A stretch of DNA of 64,000 bases from Aphodosoma sp045631465 (GTDB taxonomy: Bacteria > Bacteroidota > Bacteroidia > Bacteroidales > Paludibacteraceae), in NCBI GenBank assembly GCA_045631465.1, contig JAZQUV010000046.1:1-64000 (forward strand), written 5' to 3'. Numbering within the stretch: position 1 is the first letter of the stretch; every line of letters begins with the position of its first letter. Both the position numbers and the translations under genes were made by a program. Below, piece by piece: positions 42,905-53,100 of the stretch. Below the pieces are notes generated by a model, which was not told where the DNA came from, did not search any database, and saw only the letters and a program-made list of their open reading frames with translations.

Positions 42905-43861
42905 ATGAAAAAATTAACTATCCTACTCGCAATAGCCTCTGTATTCATGGCATGCGAACCTAAAAATCCTATTGGTGGGGGTGAAACGCCAAACGATACA
43001 ACCGAAAATGCCACAGGTGTTACTCTTTTACCAGAAGGTGCTCTTTGCGGTTCTATCTCGATTAGCGAAAACAAACGAATAGTTTTCTCGCAAGGCAATC
43101 TGCAATATCAAGCATCGACTGATAGTTGGAGGTTTGCCGAAGAGCAATATACTCTCATAGGAAAAGATAATGAAAAGATATCTGCTACATACGATGGTTG
43201 GATTGACCTATTCGGTTGGGGTACGTCGGGCCATAATGAGAAATTCCCTTATCTTTGGGATGCTGCACATACATTTTTTGGAGATGGCATGAATACGATT
43301 AGTGGGACAGAGTATGATTGGGGCAATAATGCTATCAGTAATGGAGAAAATAAGGTGGGCATTTGGCGCACATTGACAGCAGAGGAATGGGGTTATCTAT
43401 TATTTGACCGTCCGAACGCAACCAAACTTGTGGGGACAGGCACAGTGAATGGTCAGAACGGACTATTTATATTGCCTGATGATGAAACAGATGGAGTATT
43501 TAGAGATTACACCGGAAAAGAAGTTTATTTCGTATCATTTGCTGACAAAGGAGCTCAAAATGATGGCGACTATTGGTACTACGGCATATCGGGAGCATTT
43601 ACGCACAATGCGTATAGCATTGAGGAATTTAAGATATTAGAGAGTAAAGGTGTTGTGTTTCTACCCTCTTCGGCTTTCCGTGCTGCAGATGTGTTTATGA
43701 CAGGTATGGGCTCGACTATGGTTGAGGGATATTATTGGACTGGCACTCCTCATGATGAAGAGAAGGCCTATATTGTGTATATATTTGGCAATGGATTACG
43801 CTCTCGTACAGAGAATTTCCGTTCGAATGGATTCTCGGTAAGATTGGTTTATGAGATTTAA
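42905..43861 (+). CDS. Surface lipoprotein, FISUMP/SUMF1-like fold
   Basis: The 318-aa protein starts at ATG 42905. Its N-terminus MKKLTILLAIASVFMACEPK is a lipoprotein signal with the lipobox FMAC; an upstream frame extension through the intergenic hairpin is not real. The mature domain has the sequence style of the Fibrobacter succinogenes major paralogous domain and related SUMF1/C-type-lectin-like folds of Bacteroidales: NKRIVFSQGNLQYQASTDSW, DLFGWGTSGHNEK, WRTLTAEEWGYLLF, and a final YWTGTP / NGFSVRLVYEI. These proteins are probably outer-membrane lipoproteins, possibly glycan-binding; the function is unproven. Confidence 0.85.
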   Translation: MKKLTILLAIASVFMACEPKNPIGGGETPNDTTENATGVTLLPEGALCGSISISENKRIVFSQGNLQYQASTDSWRFAEEQYTLIGKDNEKISATYDGWIDLFGWGTSGHNEKFPYLWDAAHTFFGDGMNTISGTEYDWGNNAISNGENKVGIWRTLTAEEWGYLLFDRPNATKLVGTGTVNGQNGLFILPDDETDGVFRDYTGKEVYFVSFADKGAQNDGDYWYYGISGAFTHNAYSIEEFKILESKGVVFLPSSAFRAADVFMTGMGSTMVEGYYWTGTPHDEEKAYIVYIFGNGLRSRTENFRSNGFSVRLVYEI

Positions 43862-43898
43862 TCGTTGTGGTTACTAGAAAATAAATAACATAATTATT

Positions 43899-44255
43899 AT
43901 GCAAACATCTGAAATATTGGTTGAAGGAATGGAGTTTTTTGCCTATCATGGATTTTATCATGAGGAGGAGTTGATTGGGTGTAAATATACTGTAGATTTG
44001 CGTCTTACGCTCCCTCTTGAGAGACCTGGCGAAAGTGATGACCTTGCGCATACGGTGAATTATGAAGGGGTTTATGCTATTGTGCGCAAAGAGATGGAGA
44101 TAAATTCTAAATTGATAGAGCATGTGGCTCAGCGTATTATGTCGGCTCTTTGGGAACGATATCCTCAATTGGAGCATATTGATTTGAGGTTGTATAAATA
44201 TAATCCGCCTCTTGGAGGACAGGTGGGGCGCGTGGGGATACATCTTTATGAATGA
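43899..44255 (+). CDS. folB: Dihydroneopterin aldolase
   Basis: It converts 7,8-dihydroneopterin to 6-hydroxymethyl-dihydropterin in folate synthesis. The 118-aa protein is of normal length and shows EGMEFFAYHGFYHEEELIG with the catalytic Glu, the DLAHTVNYEGVY segment, and LRLYKYNPPLGGQ with the catalytic Lys. Its stop codon lies in a short GAATGAG word, the same 7-bp unit found at the end of dxs. It precedes the HD-domain gene by 20 bp. Confidence 0.95.
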   Translation: MQTSEILVEGMEFFAYHGFYHEEELIGCKYTVDLRLTLPLERPGESDDLAHTVNYEGVYAIVRKEMEINSKLIEHVAQRIMSALWERYPQLEHIDLRLYKYNPPLGGQVGRVGIHLYE

Positions 44256-44275
44256 GGAATGTAATTTGATTTTTT

Positions 44276-44890
44276 ATGGATTTGGAGTTTTATATTGAGA
44301 ATTGTATTATTCCGCAGTATGCATTGTTTGATGAGGCGCATAATGTGGAACATGTGAGTCGTGTGATTGAGGTGAGTTTGTTATTGGCAGAGGAGTATGG
44401 TGTGAATCCGATAATGTGCTATACGATTGCGGCGTATCATGATATAGGATTGCCTCTGGGACGAGAGGAACATCACTTGACATCGGCGCAGATATTGCGT
44501 GAAGATAAAGCTTTGAGGAATTGGTGTAGCGAGGAGACTATACGCATTATGGCTGAGGCGATTGAAGATCATCGTGCGTCGGCAGAGAATCCTCCTCGCT
44601 CGATATATGGCGCAATTGTGGCTGAAGCAGATAGAGATTTAAGGCCTGAGGTGCCTCTTCGTCGTGCTATACAATATGGCCTAAATAAATATCCGAATGA
44701 ATCGTATGAGTTTCATAGAGAGCGAGCTTTTGATCATTTGGTGCGCAAATATGGTCCTGAAGGATATTTGAAATTGCCTTTGAATAGCCGCATAAATGTG
44801 GAGGGGTTGGAACAATTGCGAAAAATATTGGTTTCGAGAGAGGTATTTGAAGAGAAATTTAGAGAGATATGGGGGAAATTGAAGGGGTGA
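44276..44890 (+). CDS. HD-domain phosphohydrolase family protein
   Basis: The 204-aa protein has an HD metal site: AHNVEHVSRV (first His), YHDIGLPLGREEHHLTSA (His-Asp) and ADRDL (last Asp), followed by a helical C-terminus. Such proteins hydrolyse phosphate bonds, often in nucleotides. The substrate is unknown. It follows folB closely, so a link to pterin or nucleotide metabolism is possible but not shown. The coding strand here is extremely G-rich relative to C, in contrast to the 11-18 kb block. Confidence 0.88.
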   Translation: MDLEFYIENCIIPQYALFDEAHNVEHVSRVIEVSLLLAEEYGVNPIMCYTIAAYHDIGLPLGREEHHLTSAQILREDKALRNWCSEETIRIMAEAIEDHRASAENPPRSIYGAIVAEADRDLRPEVPLRRAIQYGLNKYPNESYEFHRERAFDHLVRKYGPEGYLKLPLNSRINVEGLEQLRKILVSREVFEEKFREIWGKLKG

Positions 44891-44914
44891 TATATATTGT
44901 GATTTTCATGGGCA

Positions 44915-45035
44915 ATACACACTGAGAGTGTGTATTTTTAAGGTTGCTTGCACCTTGCTTGCAGGTTGCTGTATAGTATATTTAAATTTTGGAATTTTGA
45001 AATCCGAATACACACTGAGAGTGTGTATTCGGATT
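44915..45035. repeat. Composite intergenic element: two palindromes 72 bp apart (copy 3)
   Basis: Palindromes 44915-44935 and 45008-45028 (both ATACACACT / AGTGTGTAT, loop GAG) with exactly 72 bp between them. The right palindrome extends to perfect 16-bp arms (45001-45016 and 45020-45035). The interior closely matches copy 1, including GCAGGTTGCTG and TATAGTATATT. Confidence 0.88.
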
Positions 45036-45060
45036 TTAGTATATTTTGGGTATAAATGAT

Positions 45061-45096
45061 AAAAAAAACTGAGCCCAAATGTAGATTTTGACTCAG
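45061..45096 (-). terminator. Terminator of galE
   Basis: On the minus strand, ACTGAGTC pairs with GGCTCAGT in a hairpin followed by a T-run. It lies ~25 bp after the galE stop. Confidence 0.8.
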
Positions 45097-45118
45097 TCGA
45101 TATGAATTATAAATTGGA

Positions 45119-46234
45119 CTAACTTCCACCTAAAACTTTTCCGCCTTTCACACTTTTGTTTTCGGCTATTTCGGCTAGATGAAGTTGCCACTTCCAAATG
45201 GATTTAACGGTATCTTCAAGCGATGTTTCGGCTTTCCATTTGAGCATTTTATTGGCATATGTTGGATCGGCCCAAACTTGCTCAATATCTCCTGCACGAC
45301 GACCGATTATTTCATGTGGGACTTTCACATCGTTGACAGTTTCGAATGCGTTAAGTATTTCGAGGACAGAGAGACCTCGCCCTGTTCCGACATTATATGT
45401 TTCGACTTTTTCTACTTTGCCTTCGAAGATACGGTGCATTGCTGCTATGTGTGCTTTGGCTAGATCGACGACATTGATATAGTCGCGAATGCAAGAACCA
45501 TCGGGTGTGTTATAGTCATTGCCAAAGATGCTGAGTTTTTTGCGAATACCGGCTGCAGTTTGTGCGATAAATGGCAATAAATTATTAGGTGTTCCGTTTG
45601 GCAATTCGCCTATCAATGCAGATGGATGCGCTCCTATTGGATTGAAATAACGCAAGACTATACTTTTTATCGATGGATTTGATGTTGTTGTATCATTGAT
45701 TATGTCTTCGCAAATTTGTTTTGTATTGCCATAAGGAGAAAGTGCTTTTTGTAGTGGTGCAGATTCTGTTACAGGCAAGACCTCGGGCTGACCATAGACT
45801 GTGCATGATGATGAGAAAACAATGCCTTCGATCTTGTGTATAGGCATAAGTTCGAGTATGTTGATTAACGAAACGACATTGTTGCGATAATACATCAATG
45901 GTTTTTCGACTGATTCGCCTACAGCTTTGGATGCGGCAAAGTGGATTACGGCACGAATTCCTTCGTTCTTTGAAAGGAATTTATCCATTGCTACATAGTC
46001 GGTACAATCAATATTCTCAAAAATAGGTTTTACTCCTGTGATTTTTTCAATGCCTTTGAGTACGTCAATATTTGAATTTGATAGATTGTCTACAATACAA
46101 ATTTCGTAACCAGCCTCGATTAACTCAACCACTGTGTGAGATCCGATATAACCTAAGCCACCTGTAACAAGAATTTTATCTTTGCTAGTAGTTGAAGATT
46201 TGAACAACTTTTTAATCTTTTTAGTTACCCCCAT
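45119..46234 (-). CDS. galE: UDP-glucose 4-epimerase
   Basis: It interconverts UDP-glucose and UDP-galactose (or the N-acetyl forms) for galactose use and glycan synthesis. The 371-aa protein has GGLGYIGSHTVVEL for NAD+, HFAASKAVGESVEKP, SSSCTVYG (Ser) and YGNTKQICEDI (Tyr-x3-Lys), RYFNPIGAHPS and GDIEQVWADP near the C-terminus. It is about 25 residues longer than usual because of a basic N-terminal extension (MGVTKKIKKLFKSSTTSK) before the first strand; no later Met could serve as start. Its promoter is at 46279-46309. Confidence 0.95.
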   Translation of the reverse strand: MGVTKKIKKLFKSSTTSKDKILVTGGLGYIGSHTVVELIEAGYEICIVDNLSNSNIDVLKGIEKITGVKPIFENIDCTDYVAMDKFLSKNEGIRAVIHFAASKAVGESVEKPLMYYRNNVVSLINILELMPIHKIEGIVFSSSCTVYGQPEVLPVTESAPLQKALSPYGNTKQICEDIINDTTTSNPSIKSIVLRYFNPIGAHPSALIGELPNGTPNNLLPFIAQTAAGIRKKLSIFGNDYNTPDGSCIRDYINVVDLAKAHIAAMHRIFEGKVEKVETYNVGTGRGLSVLEILNAFETVNDVKVPHEIIGRRAGDIEQVWADPTYANKMLKWKAETSLEDTVKSIWKWQLHLAEIAENKSVKGGKVLGGS

Positions 46235-46278
46235 AATATTTTAAAACTTTATTCTTTTTCTGATTTCGAATTTGGTTG

Positions 46279-46309
46279 CAAATATACTAAAAAAAAATTA
46301 CATGAACAA
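46279..46309 (-). promoter_or_regulatory. Promoter of galE
   Basis: On the minus strand, TTG (46309-46307), 20-bp spacer, TATATTTG (46286-46279). Confidence 0.82.
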
Positions 46310-46448
46310 AGAATAAAGTTTTTTTTATTTTTAACCTAAATCATGACAGATATACAAAAAAAATATTGTACCTTTGCGGAAAATACGAGAACATTATTGT
46401 TGCTAGAAAAAATGCTTAACCTTATTAAATCATTCCACACATTTTTAT

Positions 46449-46949
46449 ATGAAACACGAAATTGACAATCTTGACAAAAAAATCCTAAAACTTATCTCCC
46501 AAAATGCACGTATTCCGTTTTTGGAAGTTGCTCGCGAGTGCAATGTTTCTGGTGCCGCTATCCACCAACGCGTACAAAAACTCAGTAATATTGGAGTTGT
46601 AAGGGGGTCGGAATTTATCATTAACACCTACAAAGTGGGATTCCAAACATGCGCCTATATCGGCATATGTGTCAAAGACTTAAGCAAATTAGAGGGTATA
46701 GTTAATTCGCTTAAGGATATACCCGAAATAGTAGAATGTCACTATACAACGGGTAAATATGCTATTTTTGTGAAAGTATATGCTCGCGATAATCGTCATT
46801 TGCTCGATATTACGCTCAATAAAATAAGTTCTATTTCAGGCATTGTGAGTGCAGAAACATTCTTGATGTCGCTTGATGAGGTGTTTCATCGTCAATTAGC
46901 GGCTTTTGATATAACGGAAGATGATGATAATCACGATTCAAATGAATAA
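46449..46949 (+). CDS. Lrp/AsnC-family transcriptional regulator
   Basis: The 166-aa protein has the N-terminal AsnC-type helix-turn-helix (LDKKILKLISQNARIPFLEVARECNVSGAAIHQRVQKLSNIGVV) and the C-terminal RAM ligand-binding domain (TCAYIGICVKDLSKLEGIVN, VECHYTTGKYAIFVKVYARD). Such regulators sense amino acids. A TACCTTTG element at 46369-46376 is a likely -7 site, but no good -33 is seen. The stop codon lies 1 bp before the second copy of the 233-bp repeat. Confidence 0.93.
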   Translation: MKHEIDNLDKKILKLISQNARIPFLEVARECNVSGAAIHQRVQKLSNIGVVRGSEFIINTYKVGFQTCAYIGICVKDLSKLEGIVNSLKDIPEIVECHYTTGKYAIFVKVYARDNRHLLDITLNKISSISGIVSAETFLMSLDEVFHRQLAAFDITEDDDNHDSNE

Positions 46950-46950
46950 G

Positions 46951-47183
46951 GACGATGTGTAATAACGCCCAAATTGCTGCGTTGTTCTCAATATTAAGCC
47001 TCAGTCATGTACTTTAGTACACTCCTTTCGGCTTAAATTTCAACGCCTTGCACTTTAGGCATTCTTTAGATTCTTGCTTCGCTCATCAAAATAAGTAAAA
47101 CTTCTTTTGCTTTCGCTTATCGCAAGAATTCTAACACATCTAAAAGAGGCTGAGCCAAAATTTTAATTTTGACACAGCCTCTT
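46951..47183. repeat. 233-bp dispersed repeat, copy 2
   Basis: Nearly identical to 35149-35381. It starts one base after the Lrp-family stop and its terminal hairpin (AAGAGGCTG / CAGCCTCTT) ends one base before the stop of the 2084-aa gene. Inverted words GATGTGT and ACACATC lie near the ends. Confidence 0.92.
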
Positions 47184-47184
47184 T

Positions 47185-50100
47185 TTATTTATTCAAGCCA
47201 TCGACACTTTTCAGTTTTTGACCAGATATAGTATATATTTGATTATCTTTTAATATATATATACGTCCATCAATAAGTATCTTATAGGCTTTATTTTTCT
47301 TATTATCTGAAAATATTACGTCGTCTTCGGATATAATAATTGGTTCGAAATAACCCGATAATACAATGTTGTGATTAGGCATTATTGTAGGAAGTACTGA
47401 CAATTCGCCATTTTCATCAAGGTAATTCCAGCCAATAAAATTATGATTCTCTTTTGTTGGTGCCTCTAATAATGTTATAGTGTCTCCAACTTCATATGTT
47501 TGAATTTGCCAAATTGTGTCATCAAGCATATATGTTATTGTATATTCTTCGACGTCAATAATTATTTGTTCGAAATAACCATACAATGCTATATCGTGGC
47601 TTGGCATTATCGTTGGAATTGTAGTTGTATCACCTTCTTCATTTATAAATGTCCAACCAACAAAATTATACCCTTCTTTGGTTGGGGTTTCTAGTAGTTC
47701 TATAGCATCTCCTTCTTTGCAAGCTTGAGTTTGCCATACCTCATTATCAAGATAATATATAATATTATATGTTTTTTTGAATCCGCTAACATTGATAGTT
47801 GTTTCGCCATAAACACCAGAACCATCCAATGCGTAAGCTCGAACCACAATGATTCCATTCGTTTCGCCATCAACCGACAATAATCCATCTTTGCTGATTG
47901 TTGCAAAGTCATTACCTTGCTCTATTACCCAATTCACGCTCTTATAAGTTGAATAATAAGGGTAGACATATGCTTTCAATTGAGATGTTAGATTGATACC
48001 AGCCACAATGTCTAGGCCTTGTACGTCAATAGTTTCGACAAAAGAGACTCTATGTGCTACGTCGGTTGAAACAATATTAGATATTGATGCACTTGATAGA
48101 GATTTTGTTTTTCTATGTTTTAGAATATTTTTTTGTCCTGCAAATACAACTTCTACAGCATAATAATTTACACCGTCGTTTGCAGTCAAATCTGTATATG
48201 TATTCATGTTGCCAGAAACCTCACCGATTAAGGTCATTTTATCTATATCGGATCCTCTTAGTATACGATATTGACTAACGTCACGACCTTCGTACTTAGT
48301 CCACACCAAATTCCAAGCGCCATTCATACCTCCATTTATCATCACGTGTGGTGCTTGATGTACGTTTGTTCTTTGTGATTCGCCGTAAGTAGTAATATAA
48401 CTAATAGCATAGCGCGAAGCTTGTACATTTGAATTAGACATTAAATCAATATATTCTTGATTATCTACGCCAACCTCTCCTATCACATTGAACACATTGG
48501 CAAAAGACGTCTCCTTGTAGATCCTGATTCCTACCACATCTGTAGGCATTGTGGCTGATTTTTCCCATACAACCTTATTGTGACCGTCGATAGTAGTCAC
48601 ATGAAGTATATTAGGTGTGATGTGATCGCCAGTCACGGTAATAATTCTGTCAAAAACAACATTACCAAAACCACTATATACAATACGGCGTACTTTGTAT
48701 GTTCCGACTTGATTGAATACGAATATTGCTGTATCTCCTTTTGTAGATAATAGGTCGACAATATCGCTATACTCAATAGCCGTAAATGCCTCTTCGCCAG
48801 AAGCAACAAACCATTCGTCATTATTTACACTTTCAATAACACATCCTACTGTGGCATATTGCATTACAGATGATGGCAAGTAGAATGATGCATTAGGCAA
48901 TGGTGATACATAAATCGAATGCTTGTAGTCGCCCATAGTAATAGTTTTGACTCCGACACTATCCCATGCAACTATATAACAATCATTTTCGGCAAGAATA
49001 ACTTGTCCGCCACCCCAATCAATGGTGTCTTGAGTGTTGGCTACTATTTTAATTTGCGTTTCTATGCCTACGCCAGTCACTGCTGGAGCATCAACAATTA
49101 CCTTTTCGTTCACAACAAATTCTAATACTTCAGAAAAATCAGATTCTTGATTTTGCATATCAACACCTTGTACACACACTTCATACTCACCTACAGGAAT
49201 TGAGGTAATAGGAATCGAAATACGATTTGTTTCTAATAAATTTAAAGAAGTAGGGAGATGCACTCCATTTTTGGTGCTATTGCAAGGAGATATGAAATAT
49301 GCACCTTCGCCATCTTTGCCTTTATGTTTCAAACTAATATTATAACGCATACGACACTCAGGGGTTTCGGCATCACGGCTATGATTCCAAACTATCTCAA
49401 TCGCTTTCTCTCTATACCCTACATTTAAGTTAGATGGAGCATTAGGGCGCATGTTGGCAATACGCATAAGTGTATTATCAAAACGCATCTCACCTTGTGG
49501 GGTAATAAATGGAGCTTTTTCCATATAAACCTCTACACCTTCGACAAAATCATAAGCTCTATTTGGCAAAATCAACAACACTCCATCCACATCATTTATG
49601 CCACCAGTTGCCACAACATCAAGATATCCGTCATTATTAAAGTCAAACAACGAATTTTTCACACTTGTTATTCCGTCCAAATAATCTATTCTACCATCGC
49701 TCCACGCAATATAATATTTTGATTCTGACTTATATATCAAATCCAAAGTCCCATCATTATCCAGATCTTCAATTATCGACACCAACTCATTGCGTGTATG
49801 CGTAAATAGAGTATCTTTTTTAGTAAAACTAAAATTGCCATTATTTTCGTATAATTCATAAATGTATTGTGTTCCCTCTGTGTTTTTCACCAAAATATCG
49901 ACCAATCCATCTTTTGTCAAATCTCTATATAACATCGGTTCTCCAATATTCAATGGATAATTCTGATATTCAGTATAATTACCGAGATTGCGACATAAAT
50001 AATAGATTGTAATACCAGTTTGCATATCTCTAAATACTGATGTATAATCTATATTGCCATCATTATCAAAATCAATAAAATATTCAGGCCTAAAAGACAA

Positions 50101-53100
50101 AGATATCTCATCTGTATTTACCATCATATTTTTATTACCACTATTCAAAATAGTGGCATATGCTGCACCAGCACCATAAGATTGCACTGCTATTTGCTTA
50201 TAAACATCAACCTGTCCGTCCTTATTAACGTCTAATACATAGCCTACTGTTCCTGAATTAGAGAGATAATTATGATTATTCCACATCTTGTTAATTTTGA
50301 TAGCCTCACCATCGACGCCATAGCTATAAAAACCTTCTGACTTAACTAGATATTCCATCAAACCATCCTCATCCAAATCGACATCGAGATATGCCATTTG
50401 AGTAATTTTTCGACCTGCAGATATAGCCCCTACTTCGATATATTTTTCTAACACATTAAATCCGCCATTGGTATACAACGATATCAATTTCTCACCTCCG
50501 CCAGTAAACACAACTTTATAGACTCTGCCATCATTGCTCTTATCAACAACTATAGCATCTTCACAACGTAAATAGTGAGTAGTATCTAACAATACATTTT
50601 CGTGAAGATGTATTTCACAAGTATCTCCTACTCCAAAAGGCATCTTGTAAAGCATCTCAAATGCCGATGCACAATTCTCCTTCTCAAATACCACCTCTTC
50701 ACTAAACAACGATCCCAAATCATTTAAGTCCACAACTTGAATAGATATATAATATTTTCCTGCCTTCCAAGTATTTGTATTTAGCAATCTATATCTATTC
50801 ACATTTTGATTTCCACCCAAACGATTACGACGAGTACCATCTGACATAGCATGAGCATAGACCACATCGCCTTTACCAGGCTCAGTTCCTATACGCAGTG
50901 CGTATGTAAGATCGACACTAGATGTCTCTTTGTCCTCACCTTGCTCCCAAGTAATTGAAAGCAAACTCGCTGATGCATCGTACACTACCGATGGAGCTTG
51001 TGGCTGTGTAGGTCTTTCGTTTACTACTTCCGACAAAATCATATATTTATTATTGCCAAGCACCTCCAACCTACCATCGTTATTCAAATCTACGACATCA
51101 TAAGCACCACCACGTGATAAAATAAAATTCAAATCTTTTGGAGTTTCACTTATTTGCACTCCATCCACGTCAAAAGAAACTAATCTGTTTTCGTTACTCG
51201 ACACAAGATATTTTGCAATAATTTCATAGTATCCGTCAGCATCATAATCCACACAACAATCAAAATTATATGATTTTTCATAGAAATATTCGTGACTTGT
51301 ATACTTGCCCGCTTTATTTTCTAGCAAAATCAAATAACTACCGGCTAATTTGTCTGAATAATTAAATACCAACAATATATCTTTGTCATTATCTTTATCA
51401 AAGTCATAACACCACAATTTTGTATATTGTGCACTCGCATATATCTTTTGTTCTGCATATGTTCCATCATTTTGTTTTGTATATATCACCACATTAGCTC
51501 CATCAAAAGCCACACCATCTAGCACACCATCATCGTTCAACTCAACAAAATCAAGACCTTCTGGAAACTCATCATATACAATCATTCCCTCACCTTTATT
51601 GAAATATACATTACCCTCTTCGAAATAATCCATCACACCATCGCCATCAATATCCATATTCATGTTCGACATGGCTTTTGTTATAGGTTTACCCCCTTTA
51701 ATTATCATTCCATTTCTCAACGAAGGTATACCCGACGTTTTCATAAAACTCCCCCTATACTTACGTAGCGATTTACCTCCATATTCATCTATAGTCATAA
51801 CACTTACTCTATTTTCCTCTACCCCATTGTTTCGCAATGTGAATGCTCTATCATTGTCCAAATCACTACCATTATCGAGATATGAAATTAAATCCATATA
51901 ACCATCATTGTCATAATCCATTGGAAATACAACACCAGATGTAGGTGCATTAATAAGTAGTTCTTCTAAATTATAATTAGCATCTGCTTTATAAACATAA
52001 TGCTTGCTATATGTATCATTAGAATAAGCATCCAACATAGCATCGTTGGTCAAATTCATCCATTTTATCAAATAACCATTCTTATCACCCTCAAATTTCA
52101 CATCTTCGCAAGAAGCAAAGTTCAACCAGTCCATACCTAACCATAATGTTGAACTACTACCTTTTAGCCACTCCATCTCTCCATCGCCATCTACATCATA
52201 GTAGTTTTCTTTACCATTAGCAATCGACAACGACATATCCACTTGTTCCAATGGTGCTATTGGGCGTATTTCCAACCCTCCTATTATATAGTCACTCATA
52301 ACATTCACGTTTCCAATTTCCTCAAAACCAAATTCGTCGGATACAACATCGTTAACAAATTGAATAGTATGACTACCTGCTGGCAAAGCAAATTTGATTT
52401 TCGAATTCCAATATTCTTTACGGAAATTACAATATTTACCATCTACATACAATTTACAATCATCTCTATTAAAATCGAATGATACAATTGACACTTCTGG
52501 TAAATTATATTTCACCATCAAAGTAATGCTATCACAATCGGCATATACCATACCCTGAGAAACGATACTATCCGTACCCAACAATACCAATGGCACTCTT
52601 GTATCATTCACAATCTCCACTTCCACATCAGAATTCGCTTCGATCACATTCTTTATATCTTCACTGACACACACATTTCTTACCGACAACTCCTCTATAG
52701 TATAATCCCAATAAGCATCACATCTCACCTCTATGGTATATTCACCTGGATATAAATAGATAAAACTATTTCTAACCCCTATAAGTGTATCTACCCTATT
52801 CACTATCATCTCCCATGTACTATATCTTCCTCCTCTCAAATCACACATAAATTTCACAATGCTATCCGACTTGAAGCTTAACACAAAGCCATGATATCCA
52901 TTTTTAAACATAGTTTCATCGCCTTGACACACCATCTCACCTGTCTCTGTCAAATACCATGGAGATAGGCTATCATTCTTAAAACTCAATATTTCAACAT
53001 CCGATTTTTCTTGAATAAATCTTATCAAATCTTCATTCCCCACAACACCATTAACCCCCAAACCTATTATATCATTCCTACGACTATTATTAAATTCAAG

